Assembly (NCBI GenBank): GCA_033297205.1
Contig: MU859190.1
Location: 34,891 to 98,890 of the forward strand
Direction of reading: 5' to 3'
Length of the DNA: 64,000 bases
DNA from: Pseudoneurospora amorphoporcata
Taxonomy: Eukaryota > Ascomycota > Sordariomycetes > Sordariales > Sordariaceae
In this document: one piece after another, positions 46,996 to 57,785 of the stretch
Numbering within the stretch: the first letter of the stretch is position 1
Layout: every line of letters begins with the position of its first letter
The notes under the pieces: model-generated
The model's database searches: none
Told to the model about the DNA's origin: nothing
What the model saw: the letters and a program-made list of their open reading frames with translations, nothing else
Position numbers and translations under genes: made by a program

Positions 46996-49771
46996 TCAGG
47001 GATTGAGAAGGACCTTTGCTTGTGGAGGTTGCTTCAAGTTGGCTTTGATGGCTTGAAGAACGGCTTTTACCTCGGCTCTTGGGGGTATCTGTTCCACTTT
47101 GACACCACTGGGCCTGCGTGGACGCCCGAAAGGACCCTTTCCTGGGGTTTCTACGGCCTGGGGCTGTTGAGGGGCAGGATTCTGGGGTTTCGGTGTTGCC
47201 GGTTTGATGTTAAGAGCCTTCGGAATCCTCGCTGCAAACGCTGGCTTTTTCTGATCCATGACTTGCTTGATGGACTGCAACTTGGGCCACCTTCCGGGGA
47301 TCTTGAAAGTGAAGTCATAGGAGTCGGCAAGGCCGCCAAGGCGACGCTGTTTAGCGGGCGACAAACCGGCCAACTCGGGTATCTTCTTGTTGCCCCAAGG
47401 AGGTTTGGTGGGAGTCTTTACGGTAGCAGAACTCTCAGCTTTATCTTTATCTTCCCCTGGCACTTCAAAGACTGGCGTCGGTCTTGCTGGTCCTGGGACT
47501 CCCGGTTGTTCGAAGAATTTTGCAGCCCACTGACGGGCCTCGCCTTCCGACAAACCCTCCCACTCGGTCGTCGTCTTCTCATGGATCCAGTCCCACAGCT
47601 GCTTCGCCTCGGGCCGCAAGGCAGGCTGGTCGGCCATGCACAGGACTATGGCGGCACGGAGGTCCTCGTCGATGTGATTGTACCTCGCATGGTTGAGGAG
47701 GCCGCCCCAGGACCAGAAGCGAGGGTTGCCCTGATCGTCTTCTTCAGTGGATTGAGCTCGACCCCGACGGTGGCTAGGAGGCCGGAGGTCTTTGACCCAG
47801 TACGGAAACGGCATTCGAGAGGGCTTATGGAGCGTTACGAGGCACCACATGATTTGACCGACCCAGTACAGATTCGTTTTCCAGGTGTAGTTGCCGGCGA
47901 TGTTGGGGTGGATGTTGACCGCCGTCAATGGCGTGTACTTGATGTAGTCCCATTCGGGGTGGAATTGTTCCTGGTAGGTGAAGAAGTTTGTGTTAGTTAC
48001 ATACAAACCGGAATACTCATGTCAAGCTACTGACAGGTGTTGTCGTGGTAGGATAGGTAAGGAAAGAGTGTATTGGGAGAAGAAGACACTTACCGGTGCA
48101 AGCCAACCCGCCGATGGCTTGCCACAGTATCTTGACCCCCACATTTTGAAGCTAAGAGGAGAAGGTCAGCCGAATGTACTCGAACTCAAAGCCATGAGTT
48201 GGAATTCTTCATCCCGATGCTGAACTCACAAATCATTTTTCACAGTGGCCATGTTTTCACCCAAGCCAAGATCAGCTATCTACGACCCAGGCACAAGTCA
48301 TTGTCAGTAGCTGATGATAGCTTTTCATCACCATCATCTAGTCGAGTTATGGTATGTTACTCACTTTGATATTTGGTGTTATCGAATGCGAATCTCGAGT
48401 GGGCACGTTGAAGTCTCCGACAAGGACTACACAATCACACATCAGCAAGCCGTTTGGAGTCCAGTCTACAGGGTCGATGTCCCGAGAAAAGAGCCACTCA
48501 CTATTCGCTAGATCTAAGTCCAAGTGTATAAACTCATCCTTATCAAACTTGGCCACATCCTCTCTCTTTGGCAGCCGCTCTTCTATCACGGGGCCCGTCC
48601 TTCCTCCAGTTTCGCTATACTCCTGATAGTGTTGAGGGGGGTGGGCCATAGCGAGAACGCCCTTGAACACTGTTTGAGATAATCATCAGCACGATACTTT
48701 CTTTTCCGCTTGTCTCCTTCCCCAGGGGTGATACTTACAACACTCAAAGATCAACCAAAGCACTTTGCTATGAAACTTGTCTCCCGAGTGGGCCATCTTC
48801 CTTATCCACAACTCAAAGTCACCACGCCACATGGGCTCAATTACCAGCAAGTCTGGATGTGAGTTGATGTTGTATTTTCCGTAACTGCGTCGTTTGGTTC
48901 CTTCTTATTTGGCTCCATCTTGTTTGGCCATAAGGTGAGCTCTCGCTCGCTCGAAGATAGCCCTTGCAAGCGGACCGCGGGGTGCTGCTTGTCTGGGCGC
49001 CTGTCCCGGAGCTGGCGCCGCCACTACCGGTCTTCCACCGCCTGGGGCTTGCTCATCTGTCAAACGCGTCTTCTTAGCGACGTGGAAGGCCTCATCTGCC
49101 GCATCGCCAGCGTGCTTCCTTTTTATTGCCGGTGCGCCTGGTGGCAGTGCAATGTTGTTCTTGTCTTTGAGCTGCCCGTTGTCCTCCACTACGACACATT
49201 GCACCACGTGCGCGGCTCGGGCAACTCGAATATGATTCTGCTTCTCCTGCAGGAAATGCTCCCTGGCTTTCTCCTTCAAGTTCATCTTGATCACCACTTT
49301 CTGCAACTTTCCCTCTTTGGGTTGCGCCAGCTCAGCAAGCAGCACGGCACCCATTCCTCCCCACCCCATCACCTTCTTGATACGAAACTCGGAGCTTGTC
49401 TCGAGGAACTGCCTCGTCCTGGCAATCGCATCCCGGACATTCGGAGGTTGCGGCCCAAACCTGTCGCCCAACTGCGGCGCAGCCTGTGCCTGGCCAGGCG
49501 GCGCATGAGGCTGCCGGCGGGAAAAGGGCGTTATGTCGTACATCTGGTTGGCGCCGAACAAGGGGTTGGTGAAGTGGTCCTTCCACATGGGACCAGGAAC
49601 GGGCGGTATCCATTTCCTTTTCTGCGCCTGATGCTCGGGCGTGTCTCGAAGGTGCAGCTGCCCTTTCCGGTAGAGAACGCATGGGTAGCCCATGTTCTGC
49701 TGGAAGCAAAGCATTTCGCGCCGGATGGCGCGCTGCTCCACGTCGCTGTAGGGGTCGGCTGGGTTCGCCAT
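46996..49771 (-). pseudogene. Kinase-like protein gene with a nonsense codon in exon 1
   Basis: Exons on the minus strand are 49771-48739, 48669-48365, 48279-48230, 48151-48094 and 47970-46996; introns are 69, 85, 78 and 123 nt, all with good donors and consistent phases. Kinase-fold motifs are the Gly-rich loop VMGWGGMGAV (about residues 134-143), Lys 162 in VVIKMNL, and a hinge-like LLVIEPMWRGDFELWI. The catalytic loop reads HLDLDLAN in place of the usual HRDLKPEN. A DLG motif (KIADLGLGE, in place of DFG) and the activation-segment end GWLAPEQF follow. The C-lobe and a basic tail continue to a TGA at 46998. A TAA at 48907-48905 interrupts exon 1, yet the frame continues across it (EGTKRRSYGKYNINSHPDLL). 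The frame may be a pseudogene, contain an undetected intron there, or be a fungal pseudokinase. Not assigned to a named family. Confidence 0.65.
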
Positions 49772-50828
49772 GTTTGTTGCCCGACTTGGAGGTTGAATTT
49801 ATGTGAGAGAAGGTTGTGGTTGTGGTTGTGGTTGTGGTTGTGTTGGTGAGTGAGGGAGTAAGGTAGTTGTTCAGAAGATGGCGTGAAGACAGGGAAAGAG
49901 ATGTGTGGATAACGTTGATCCGCTTTACTTGAAGGTGGTCCGCAGTGCGTGCCCGGTCAGTCAGTCAGTCAGAAAATATTGAGTCTCTCTCCCTCGAGAC
50001 TTCCCAGGGCACAGCTTGCTAAGGTGGTAGTAAGCAAAGCAGAACTGCCGAGGATGAAGTTGTAAGCTGACTTGCCCGCCTGGTGGGTAGGGAATGCTGA
50101 AAGTTTGGGAAATAAAGGAGGGAAGGAAGGAGGAGAAGAAGAACAAGGAGATCGAATTGCTTGTTCTGATGACGGTTGGACTGGCCCGCGATAGAAAGAG
50201 TTATACGACGCAGACTGCTGGTATTGCCGAGAGGCCTGGCCCTGGCACTCTGGCACTCTGGCAATGGTCCCTGACTGTTGCTATCAAACCCACTCGTTGT
50301 AGTGGGAGTTGACGGATGTCGCCGAGTTAACATACGCTTAGGTTGGAAGTTTGGGAAATAGAGGAGGGAAGGAAGGAGGAGAAGAAGAAGAAGAAGGAGG
50401 AGGAGGAGGAGGAGGGAAAGAGGTCGGAGTGAGCCGAGACGGCTCTGGATGAGGGACACAAGTCTGGGGTCCTTGGCGAAGATGGAAGCGGCAGCGGCAC
50501 GGTCAAGGTTCTTCTGTGACGAACAATCCTTTTTTTTAGTATCGGTCCAGAAGACAACCGAAGCCTCGACAGTAGCAGGATTCTTTTACTCACCCTCCTT
50601 GATGCTGGCAACACTGGGCTGTTAAAGCGCTTGCCGTTCTGATGACGGTTGATGGACTGGCCCGGACGCGAGCTCGATAGAACGAGTTGTACGATGCAAG
50701 CTTGCTGGTAAGTGGACGGGAGGTTTTGTTGACAAGATTCTGACAATGGTTGCTGACTGCGCTTATCAAACCACTCGTTGTAGTGCGAGCGAGCTGGCCG
50801 ATGTAGCGAGGGTGACGAGAGAGTGATT
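49772..50828. other. Intergenic with microsatellite and an imperfect duplication
   Basis: Holds the promoter side of the kinase-like gene, a GTGGTT run (about 49813-49842), a CAGT run (about 49957-49970) and two related blocks, about 50095-50330 and 50345-50815. No gene seen. Confidence 0.55.
50095..50815. repeat. Imperfect tandem duplication
   Basis: Three landmarks occur twice in the same order. GTTTGGGAAAT plus an AGG-rich stretch is at 50103 and 50349. GTTCTGATGACGGTTG is at about 50162 and 50635. ATCAAAC followed by CACTCGTTGTAGTG is at about 50282 and 50765. The second copy is about twice as long because of extra sequence between landmarks. Confidence 0.6.
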
Positions 50829-51422
50829 TTAGTTGCCGGCGCTGTTGGCGCTGGAGGGGGAGGAACCGGCGGCGGCGGTGTCGTCGCCGCTAGGAGGGGC
50901 GGTCTTGTCGCCCTCGTCCTCTGTCTCTGCCTCTGCCTCTTCGTCGGTGATCCAGCCCGACTCGGTCTCCGCGATGATGACCTCGTCACTTTGGGTGTGG
51001 GGGCCGGCTATGTGGGTCTCCTCGGTAGTGACTTTGGGGCCCTTGTAGATGCCGTCCTTCCTCTTGGTGATCTTCCTGATGGTGACGAGCTTGACGGTGG
51101 TGGTCGTCGTGGTGATGCGGACTTGTTCTTCTTTGACGAAGATCTCGTTCTTCCCAGCATGTGGGTTGGGGATGGGGTATTGATCCTCCACGTCGGTGCT
51201 CTTGTCAGAGCCGAAGTTGAACTCGGACTCGACGTACTCAGGCTGGGTCTGGGGCAGATGCTGGTGCTGCAACTGGAGATCTTGCTCTTCATGGGGATGG
51301 TGATGATTGAGGAACAGTCGGTCCTCGACCTCAGGGGTAGTAGTGGACTGGCCACTATGGCTATCCGTGGCCGGGCTCTGCGCCTCGGCATTGGGGCTCT
51401 GCTGCTCCCGGTTTTGGCTCAT
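50829..51422 (-). CDS. Hypothetical acidic protein
   Basis: Single-exon frame of 197 aa starting MSQNREQQSPNAEAQ, not recognised. The N-terminus is rich in Q, H and E. A central stretch (KNEIFVKEEQVRITTTTTTVKLVTIRK, split here as KNEIFVKEEQVR and ITTTTTTVKLVTIRK) has alternating hydrophobic and Thr residues and could form beta structure. The C-terminus is strongly acidic (DEEAEAETEDEGD) and Ser/Ala-rich. No signal peptide or membrane segment. Support is the long uninterrupted frame with biased, protein-like composition; lack of a domain keeps confidence moderate. Confidence 0.55.
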   Translation of the reverse strand: MSQNREQQSPNAEAQSPATDSHSGQSTTTPEVEDRLFLNHHHPHEEQDLQLQHQHLPQTQPEYVESEFNFGSDKSTDVEDQYPIPNPHAGKNEIFVKEEQVRITTTTTTVKLVTIRKITKRKDGIYKGPKVTTEETHIAGPHTQSDEVIIAETESGWITDEEAEAETEDEGDKTAPPSGDDTAAAGSSPSSANSAGN

Positions 51423-53685
51423 CTTGGCTAATGAAGCCGATTAGCTGGTTTTGGTCGTTGAGAACAATGGAATGTTGTCTTTGAGACAAAGAAGACTTAC
51501 AACTTGGTGTTGAGTGGTGGTGTTGGTCAAAGAACTGATGGTGATGTTTCCGGGAGGGAGGGGTACTGGGAGAACAAAGAACGGGAGGTGTGAGAAGGAG
51601 TTGAAAATACCGGCCACTCACAACAATGGGCTGCTGGTAATTCTGCTTTGAGTGAAATACGGTGAGCTACGCGTCATTGCTTGTTTGCTATCTGAATTAG
51701 GCAACGCACATTTCGAGTTTTTCGTTGCCCAGCCAGCTGAAGCTCCTTCCTCAACATCTCTCACAATGGGATTTTTTTCCAACTCCCTGTTCAAATGATT
51801 GGATGCTATCAAGTCTTGAAACTTTAAAGAGTTCAGATGAAATTTCTGAGTCGAAATCTGGACATGGCATCAAACGCAAGACAGACCAAAACGGCTAGCT
51901 TCGCAGAAAGATAACTCCACCTGTGTCGACTCGATGGTCTCCTGATATTCCCTCGTCTGATCTCATCAAGCAAGAACCCGACGTGTGTCAGGGATACTCT
52001 CTCTCAGGCAGACGGTCTGAAAGCGCGCGCAGAAGTGCTAGCGTCCCGTGAACTTTGAGCTTGAGCTGTTACAAAGGAAGGAGCTCATCACTTGTGTGGT
52101 ACCTCTAGCTGGAGACTAAGCGGCCGAGTTGGAAAAGAGTGCCCCCGAATCGGTCAGGCACGCTGTTCGAGGAATTTGCTAGCCGGCAGGCCCCCAAAAG
52201 TGCACACAAGGGGAGCGAATTGCCCCAGGGACTATGGTTATTACATGTGATGGGTAATTTGGAGCGCCTGGATGACTGCCATAGCTTCTGCAATCAAGCT
52301 GCCTCTAAACAATTCGAGCGCCACGCCACCGCATTTCTGCTTGCTTTAGACCTTAGGTTGCCGAGGAGTGGATAAAAGTCCCTCCCCAGCAGGCCATTCG
52401 GCAAAACATGACCAACCTCCTTGCCTCTCAACAACGTGACTTTGGACGGGCCAGTCCAAGTCCCTCGGAAAAGGGTAGAACCAGTGCACCTGGCAAAGAC
52501 TTGGAAACTCCATGTTCTTCCTGAACCAGACCCCAGGTTGAAGGATTGAAGGTTCTCAGTGGATTCAACTGCGTGATTTTTACTACGTGCAGCTTTGCCG
52601 CCAGGCCAGCCTCTTTAGAGTCATAGATGTTGTTATCTATGAATTTTCGAGAATGGAAATAGCGTAGTATCTTTTTCCCGAACTTTTAAAGTCCTCGACA
52701 TATTTGTGAGTGTCTTAGATACTATGTCCAACGTACTTCAACATACCTGCTCAGTCCAATCGCTTGAAAAGCACCCTTTTGTCTTCGGTGCCGAGAAACC
52801 ACGGCTATTGTTCTCTAAAGAACATCAGTAGTAGAGCTTGCAAGTTTATAGTACCTATATAATGTAGACGGAACAAAAGGTTTGAAAACAGTTTATCTGC
52901 CCTTTACGACCACATCCCGACTTCTTTATCGGAATGCTTTAGATTCTCTAGCAGTAGCGTTATGCTGTCTACTAGCTTCATTCAACGCCTAACCTCTGTT
53001 CCGAAACTAGAGGTACCTTAGGTATCCATTGCTGTACGTAGCTTACATTGAGCTTCAACACGCATAACAGCGTCTAATTTCCTCCAACTCTCCCTCAACT
53101 CTGGTGTCTTCTTTTCCATCTTTGCCTTATATATCTTTGCACCAAGAATGCTGTGTCAAGAGATTCCTCCCTGTTGACTGGACAGTTGAGCGTTTGGTGA
53201 TATTCTGCTTTTCGTTGGAGTGGTGTCTGTCATAGTGGGCAAAAGATGTTAGTTCAGAGCTCGGCACCTAAGTCGTGACCAGAGGTGAGAGGAAGAAGGC
53301 TTAAAACCAAACGTACTCGCATTTTTGCCACATAGCTAGCCATACTATCATTCACAGGATAAGGGGGACATATAATAACATGCCCTAATCTATTAAGTGT
53401 CAAAGGTTCAGGTTATCCTATACGGCCTGACCGTGGTACCCCACCTCCAAAAATTCAGCTTCGTTTGCCATGGTCGCGTGGAAAATAGAAAGGGAAGGCT
53501 ACTGGAACCTGTTTCCTTCAGCGATAGGACAGTCCAACTCGAGCCAGATAAGCCCCCGGACATGTTGGCTTAGTCTGGGACTGTAGAATGGTCAACACCA
53601 GTTGCGGCAGTCCGATCTCCAGTCTTACTCTCTCGATGGGCAAGTACGTCAGATCCGTCAGCGCACACAGTAGGCGGCTCATCCC
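51423..53685. other. Intergenic, no supported gene
   Basis: Short frames only; AT content rises towards 52600-53000. Nothing else recognised. Confidence 0.55.
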
Positions 53686-53779
53686 TTATTCCTCTCGCTT
53701 CTTGCCAAACAGGTTGGCCAGCGACTTCTTCTTATTGAGCTTTTGTCTTTGTGATCCGCCCGACTGATTCGCTGCATCG

Positions 53780-53810
<31 letters not shown>

Positions 53811-54230
53811 GATCTTCTTCGCAAAAATGTGGCAGTGTCATGATAATTCCTGCACCTCCTTGCCTTGTCCCGAGGCACGCTCTCTTCTCGCTTGGCTAGG
53901 TCCCGAGCTTCCATTTTGCACGATCCCTCCGTATGTGAAAGTTGCGCTTCTTATCGGTGGTGTTAAGATTGCTTCGTTGGCCTTGAAAATGAAGTTGTAA
54001 CTCGCGTTTGGTTTTCTTGGGCCGAGAGACGATCAAACGGCAATTGAATGCATCCGTGGAGGAACTGTCGGAGCTTGTGTACGTCAGTAGAGGTACAACA
54101 AAGAAAGGGATTTGTGAGAGGCAGCAAATGGACAATACAATGCTTTTCTGGATTCTCCCCGGGTGAACTTCGGGATGGGTTCCCATCCTGATTCTGGTTG
54201 CTCATGCGGTCCAAGGCCTTCACGTACGCG
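53686..54230 (-). pseudogene. Decayed protein-coding fragment with shifted frames
   Basis: Three adjoining minus-strand frames look like one former protein broken by shifts. The first, from about 54225, reads ALDRMSNQNQDGNPS and ends near LPFDRLSAQENQTR. The second reads NASYNFIFKANEAILTPP, then TYGGIVQNGSSGP and ASGQGKEVQELS, and stops by TGA near 53845. The third reads through an Asn run (GTT microsatellite on the plus strand, about 53779-53809) and ends NKKKSLANLFGKKREE, stop 53688-53686. An intron could explain one junction. The family is not recognised. The last part is too short to stand alone. Confidence 0.4.
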
Positions 54231-55139
54231 GCACAAATTGGTCGACTAGCGGTTTGTAACGACGAGAGGCAATCTGTAGAAGTGGAGGTCGCATTTTGAG
54301 CTCTCAGAAGACAGCTCCTCCTTGATTTTCTCTTATTCTGCCGTTGCTTTGTAGAAACCTTTGGTTGAGATGGTATGCTGGTTCCTTAGGCAGTTCGGGA
54401 AGCGGGGGAATGGCGGGAAGCCTCGATGAGTTGGAGGTCTGGTGGTCTGGAGAGAAAGTGACCGCGTTAGTTAAGGTAAGGTACATTTGGTACCTTATGA
54501 TAGCACGAAAATGAATCGAGTAGGGAAGAGAGGCAGAAATACTGGCTTTGCTTGTCCATTGCATGTTGCTTGTTCAAGGCAGGGGCAAGTTTGAGCGCAC
54601 AACTGTTGTTGGGTGGGAACTGGAAAACGGTAAGGTAGTCGCAACTGCGGTTCCTGCATGCGCCAGCAGTTACAGCTGCACAATTCAATGACCTGCCCTT
54701 GGTTCCGACAAGATTTATTGGAGCCATTTGACCTCATCACATTCGCGGTTCCATTCAGTATTATCTCATTGACCAACATTAAATGCATCATGGTGTTTTG
54801 ATTCTTTTCACTATCCTATCAACAATGTCATATGTCTCAAACGTGACACTTCGCATCATCTAGCAATTTCCCGTGGGGCTCTTCACCAACGTCCTTGATC
54901 TAGGTACCCAAGCAAACGAACAAATCCTTCTTATACAAGCAGCACACAAGGGGTCAAGGGCTTTGAGGAGCGCTTGTTTTATGGTTACCAGCGCAACAGC
55001 GTGTTGTTTTACACAAGCATGGAATCCACGTTTTTACGGTGAGACCCAAATTCACGACGCAACCCTGAAGATACGAAGGGAAGAACACACATATGTTTGG
55101 ATGTATTGGTTCTGGGTTCTATCTGAGCGTGAAAACGGG
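54231..55139. other. Intergenic, nothing recognised
   Basis: Short frames on both strands without domains; may include more of the decayed fragment to the left. Confidence 0.5.
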
Positions 55140-56330
55140 GAATCTCCCTCTGATGACAATCACCCAAGGCATGGAGAGTTGAGCCAGGACGAACAAAGCA
55201 GAGATTTGAATCTCTCTTCATGCGACACACAGCCAACCTATGATGGGAGGAAGACCGACACAAGCACGAAGAAAAGATGATCAAGCCAGCGATCACTGAA
55301 AGAAAATGTCCCTCACTAAGGTACTCTACGAACCAAAAGACACGAGTATAGTCAGAGTCGCTAACACAGAGGTGTTGATGTGCCCACTACCAACCACAGG
55401 CATCGAGGGAATGCTCTCGCCCGTTTTCACCGACAAACCATGAAGAATGCATGTCGGGTCGGCTGGGGTGCACAAAAGAACCCAGGGCAATGAAATGATC
55501 AAGTGAAAGGATGATGAGATGTTCCTCACTACGGACCACAGACATGGAGAAGGTCTGAGTCATGAAAGCAGAGGCGTTGATCTAGCCCTGAGACCGACAA
55601 GCCATGGCAAAGGCAGGCCGGGTTGGAAACGGGCAAAGTCAGCTACGTAGAGGTACTCTACGCTACCTACTCTACGAGAATGTCCCTCACTACGAGCCAA
55701 GGCATGGGAAAGCCAGGGCGTTCAGGCAGAGGTGTTTTTTCTAGCCCTGTGACCGATAAGCCATGGAGAGGACAAGTTGGGTGGCAGCGGGCAAACAACT
55801 GATGAAGTCAGCAGTAAAAACAGAAGGAAATGTACCGCACTAGCAACCAAGGCATGGGAAAGCCACGGTCTGTGGGCGCCCGCTCCTTTGCAGGAGGAAG
55901 CTTCTGCGACGGCCTTACTAACCATGTTCTAGCCCTGTATTGGTCACTGACAAGCCATGGGGAAAGCAAGTCGGTTAGGCAGAGGGCGAAGAAATGACCA
56001 AGCCAGCAGTCAAAAAAAAGGGAGGGGGGGATGTACCGCATTACGAACCAAGGCATGGGAGAAGCCACGGTCTTAAACGTGTTAGCGGCGGCCTTATGAA
56101 CATTGTTCTAGCCCTATATTGTGTCACCGGCAAGCCATAGAGAAGGCAAGTCAGTTAGCAGAGGGCGAAGGCATGGTCACAATGTCCCATTTTACGACCC
56201 TGGCATGAAGAAAGCCAGGGGTAACTGAACTTGGCTTGAACAGTTGTAAGCAGGGTTTTAATTTGATTTTGCCCCTCAAACACGTCACTGTCAACAAGCC
56301 ATGGAGAAAGGCAGGTCAACTGATGTGAGA
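55140..56330. repeat. Diverged tandem array, about 150-210 bp units
   Basis: Six or seven diverged copies begin near 55145, 55305, 55516, 55680, 55830, 56030 and 56180. Each has, in order, ATGTMCCKCACTACGAACC (or variants), GGCATGGGAAAGCC, TCTAGCCCTG, GACAAGCCATGG and AAGNCAGNAGTCA-like segments. Units differ by substitutions and by small insertions, for example about 45 bp extra in the 55830 unit. No coding frame is conserved between units. Confidence 0.7.
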
Positions 56331-56929
56331 TCTGAGGTACTTTACCTTTGGAATGAAGAAGGAAAGAGGAAGAGGTTCTGGAGGCGTGGAGGACGATATT
56401 AAATACCCCTCGAGGACTGGTCTGTGCACGAGTGCAAATTCCATGTCACGAGTGCAAACTTCCGACCCAGCGCGTTGGTTCACGTCAGTGACAGCCGGGA
56501 GTGTCATCTGTTGCCGTGTGGCAGGGACGGAAATCGGCTGGTTGACTGGCTGATTGCGCGGCTCGAGGGGGCAGCCGGCCAGCCTGGGTCGAAAATCTCC
56601 GGACCCTTCTCAACTCTCCCCCAGACAGCACACTCACGCCAGCCTGCCCACTTGGTGACGCGGCGGGATGGGCTTGGTGAGGCTTCATATGCTTGCCTCG
56701 TGCTCGTGATGTTATCCAGACGAGTTGGACTACACATCTACTAGACTACCTGTACCTATATAGGTAGGTACCTAGAGTGATGGCATGAGCTTGACTTTAT
56801 CTACGAGAGTGTCGCTTCATCTGCGACGGCTCTGGGCAATTTCTGATTACTACATGATGCATTACTGCTAATCTGGGAGTGCAGGTAACGGTACCAGCGT
56901 GGTGCGGTTCGTTGTAAGCAAATACGTTC
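56331..56929. other. Intergenic, nothing recognised
   Basis: A short GTAGGTA/CCTA run lies near 56750-56770. No gene. Confidence 0.55.
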
Positions 56930-57785
56930 TTTTAGAATAACCGTTCTGCTCAAGAAAACCGTTCAGCTCAGAATAACCGTTCTAAGCGGATCCCTGGGCT
57001 CGGATTGGTTGATTTGGTTTGGGAATAGGAGCTCTTGCCTTTTTTTTTATACTACGAAATTATCTTATTTCTATGGGTAAGGTAACCAAGCCCTTGGTAC
57101 TCTCAATATCTAACTCGTTGCTTCCCTTTCAAACCGTCGCCTTCCTTCCCAAATCTTCATTACCTAATCTTCGTCGCCCACTTTTATCGCCTACCTATCA
57201 TCATCGTTATCGTCATTGTTATCGTCGTCGTCGTCGTCGTCGTGATCGTCGTCGTCGCTATAGAAGTTAGTAAACGAATTGAAATGAGGATGCAATCGTA
57301 CTTATTTGATGATGATGATGATAATGATGATGATGATAATAATAATGATGATGGTGATGATGATGGTGATGATGGTGATGATGGTGATGAAAAGGATGAA
57401 GTTGGGAGAGTTGGGGAGTCGATGGGACTTTGGCATTTTAAAGTCCTTAACCTTGGTTGACATCATCCTTTTTTCTCTCCTTCTTTCTCTCCTTTTTTCT
57501 TTCTCTCCTTCTTTCTCTCCTTCTTTCTCTTATTCCTTCTTTTTTCACACCTTCTCACCTTCTATTTTTCATCGCCCCTTCCTAAAAGGGTGGTTTCTCC
57601 AACTTTTTAAGCTCCTGTTCGCGCACATGGCGCCCCAATTTTCATCCAGCCAATCAGAGCCCAGGGATCCTCTTAAAACGGTTTTTCTAAGGTGTACGGT
57701 TATTTTGCAGAGAACCGTTACTCTGAGCTGAACGGATGTCATCGTACTGTCACGGTTACCTTGAAAAAACTGTTTTCTGAAGGAC
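56930..57785. repeat. Foldback-like repeat with ACCGTT-rich inverted arms
   Basis: The inner arms are clear inverted copies. GGATCCCTGGGCTCGGATTG (about 56988-57007) faces the complement of GGATCCCTGGGCTCTGATTG (about 57650-57669). Outside them both arms carry repeated AACCGTTCT and GTTCAGCTCAGAATAAC-like motifs. The centre has GTCGTC, GATGAT/GGTGAT microsatellites (57210-57390) and a CT-rich tract (57470-57540). Overall layout matches 15660-16510. No protein. Confidence 0.6.

Noticed and set aside
46873..48033. 386-codon plus-strand frame
   Set aside because: Antisense to the kinase-like exon 5, whose strand has matching introns and kinase motifs; the plus frame has no domain.
48920..49849. 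309-codon plus-strand frame
   Set aside because: Antisense shadow of kinase-like exon 1, which encodes the Gly-rich loop on the minus strand.
53732..53914. 60-codon polyglutamine frame
   Set aside because: The GTT run is in frame as Asn with a better C-terminal sequence in another frame; the Gln frame gives no plausible continuation.
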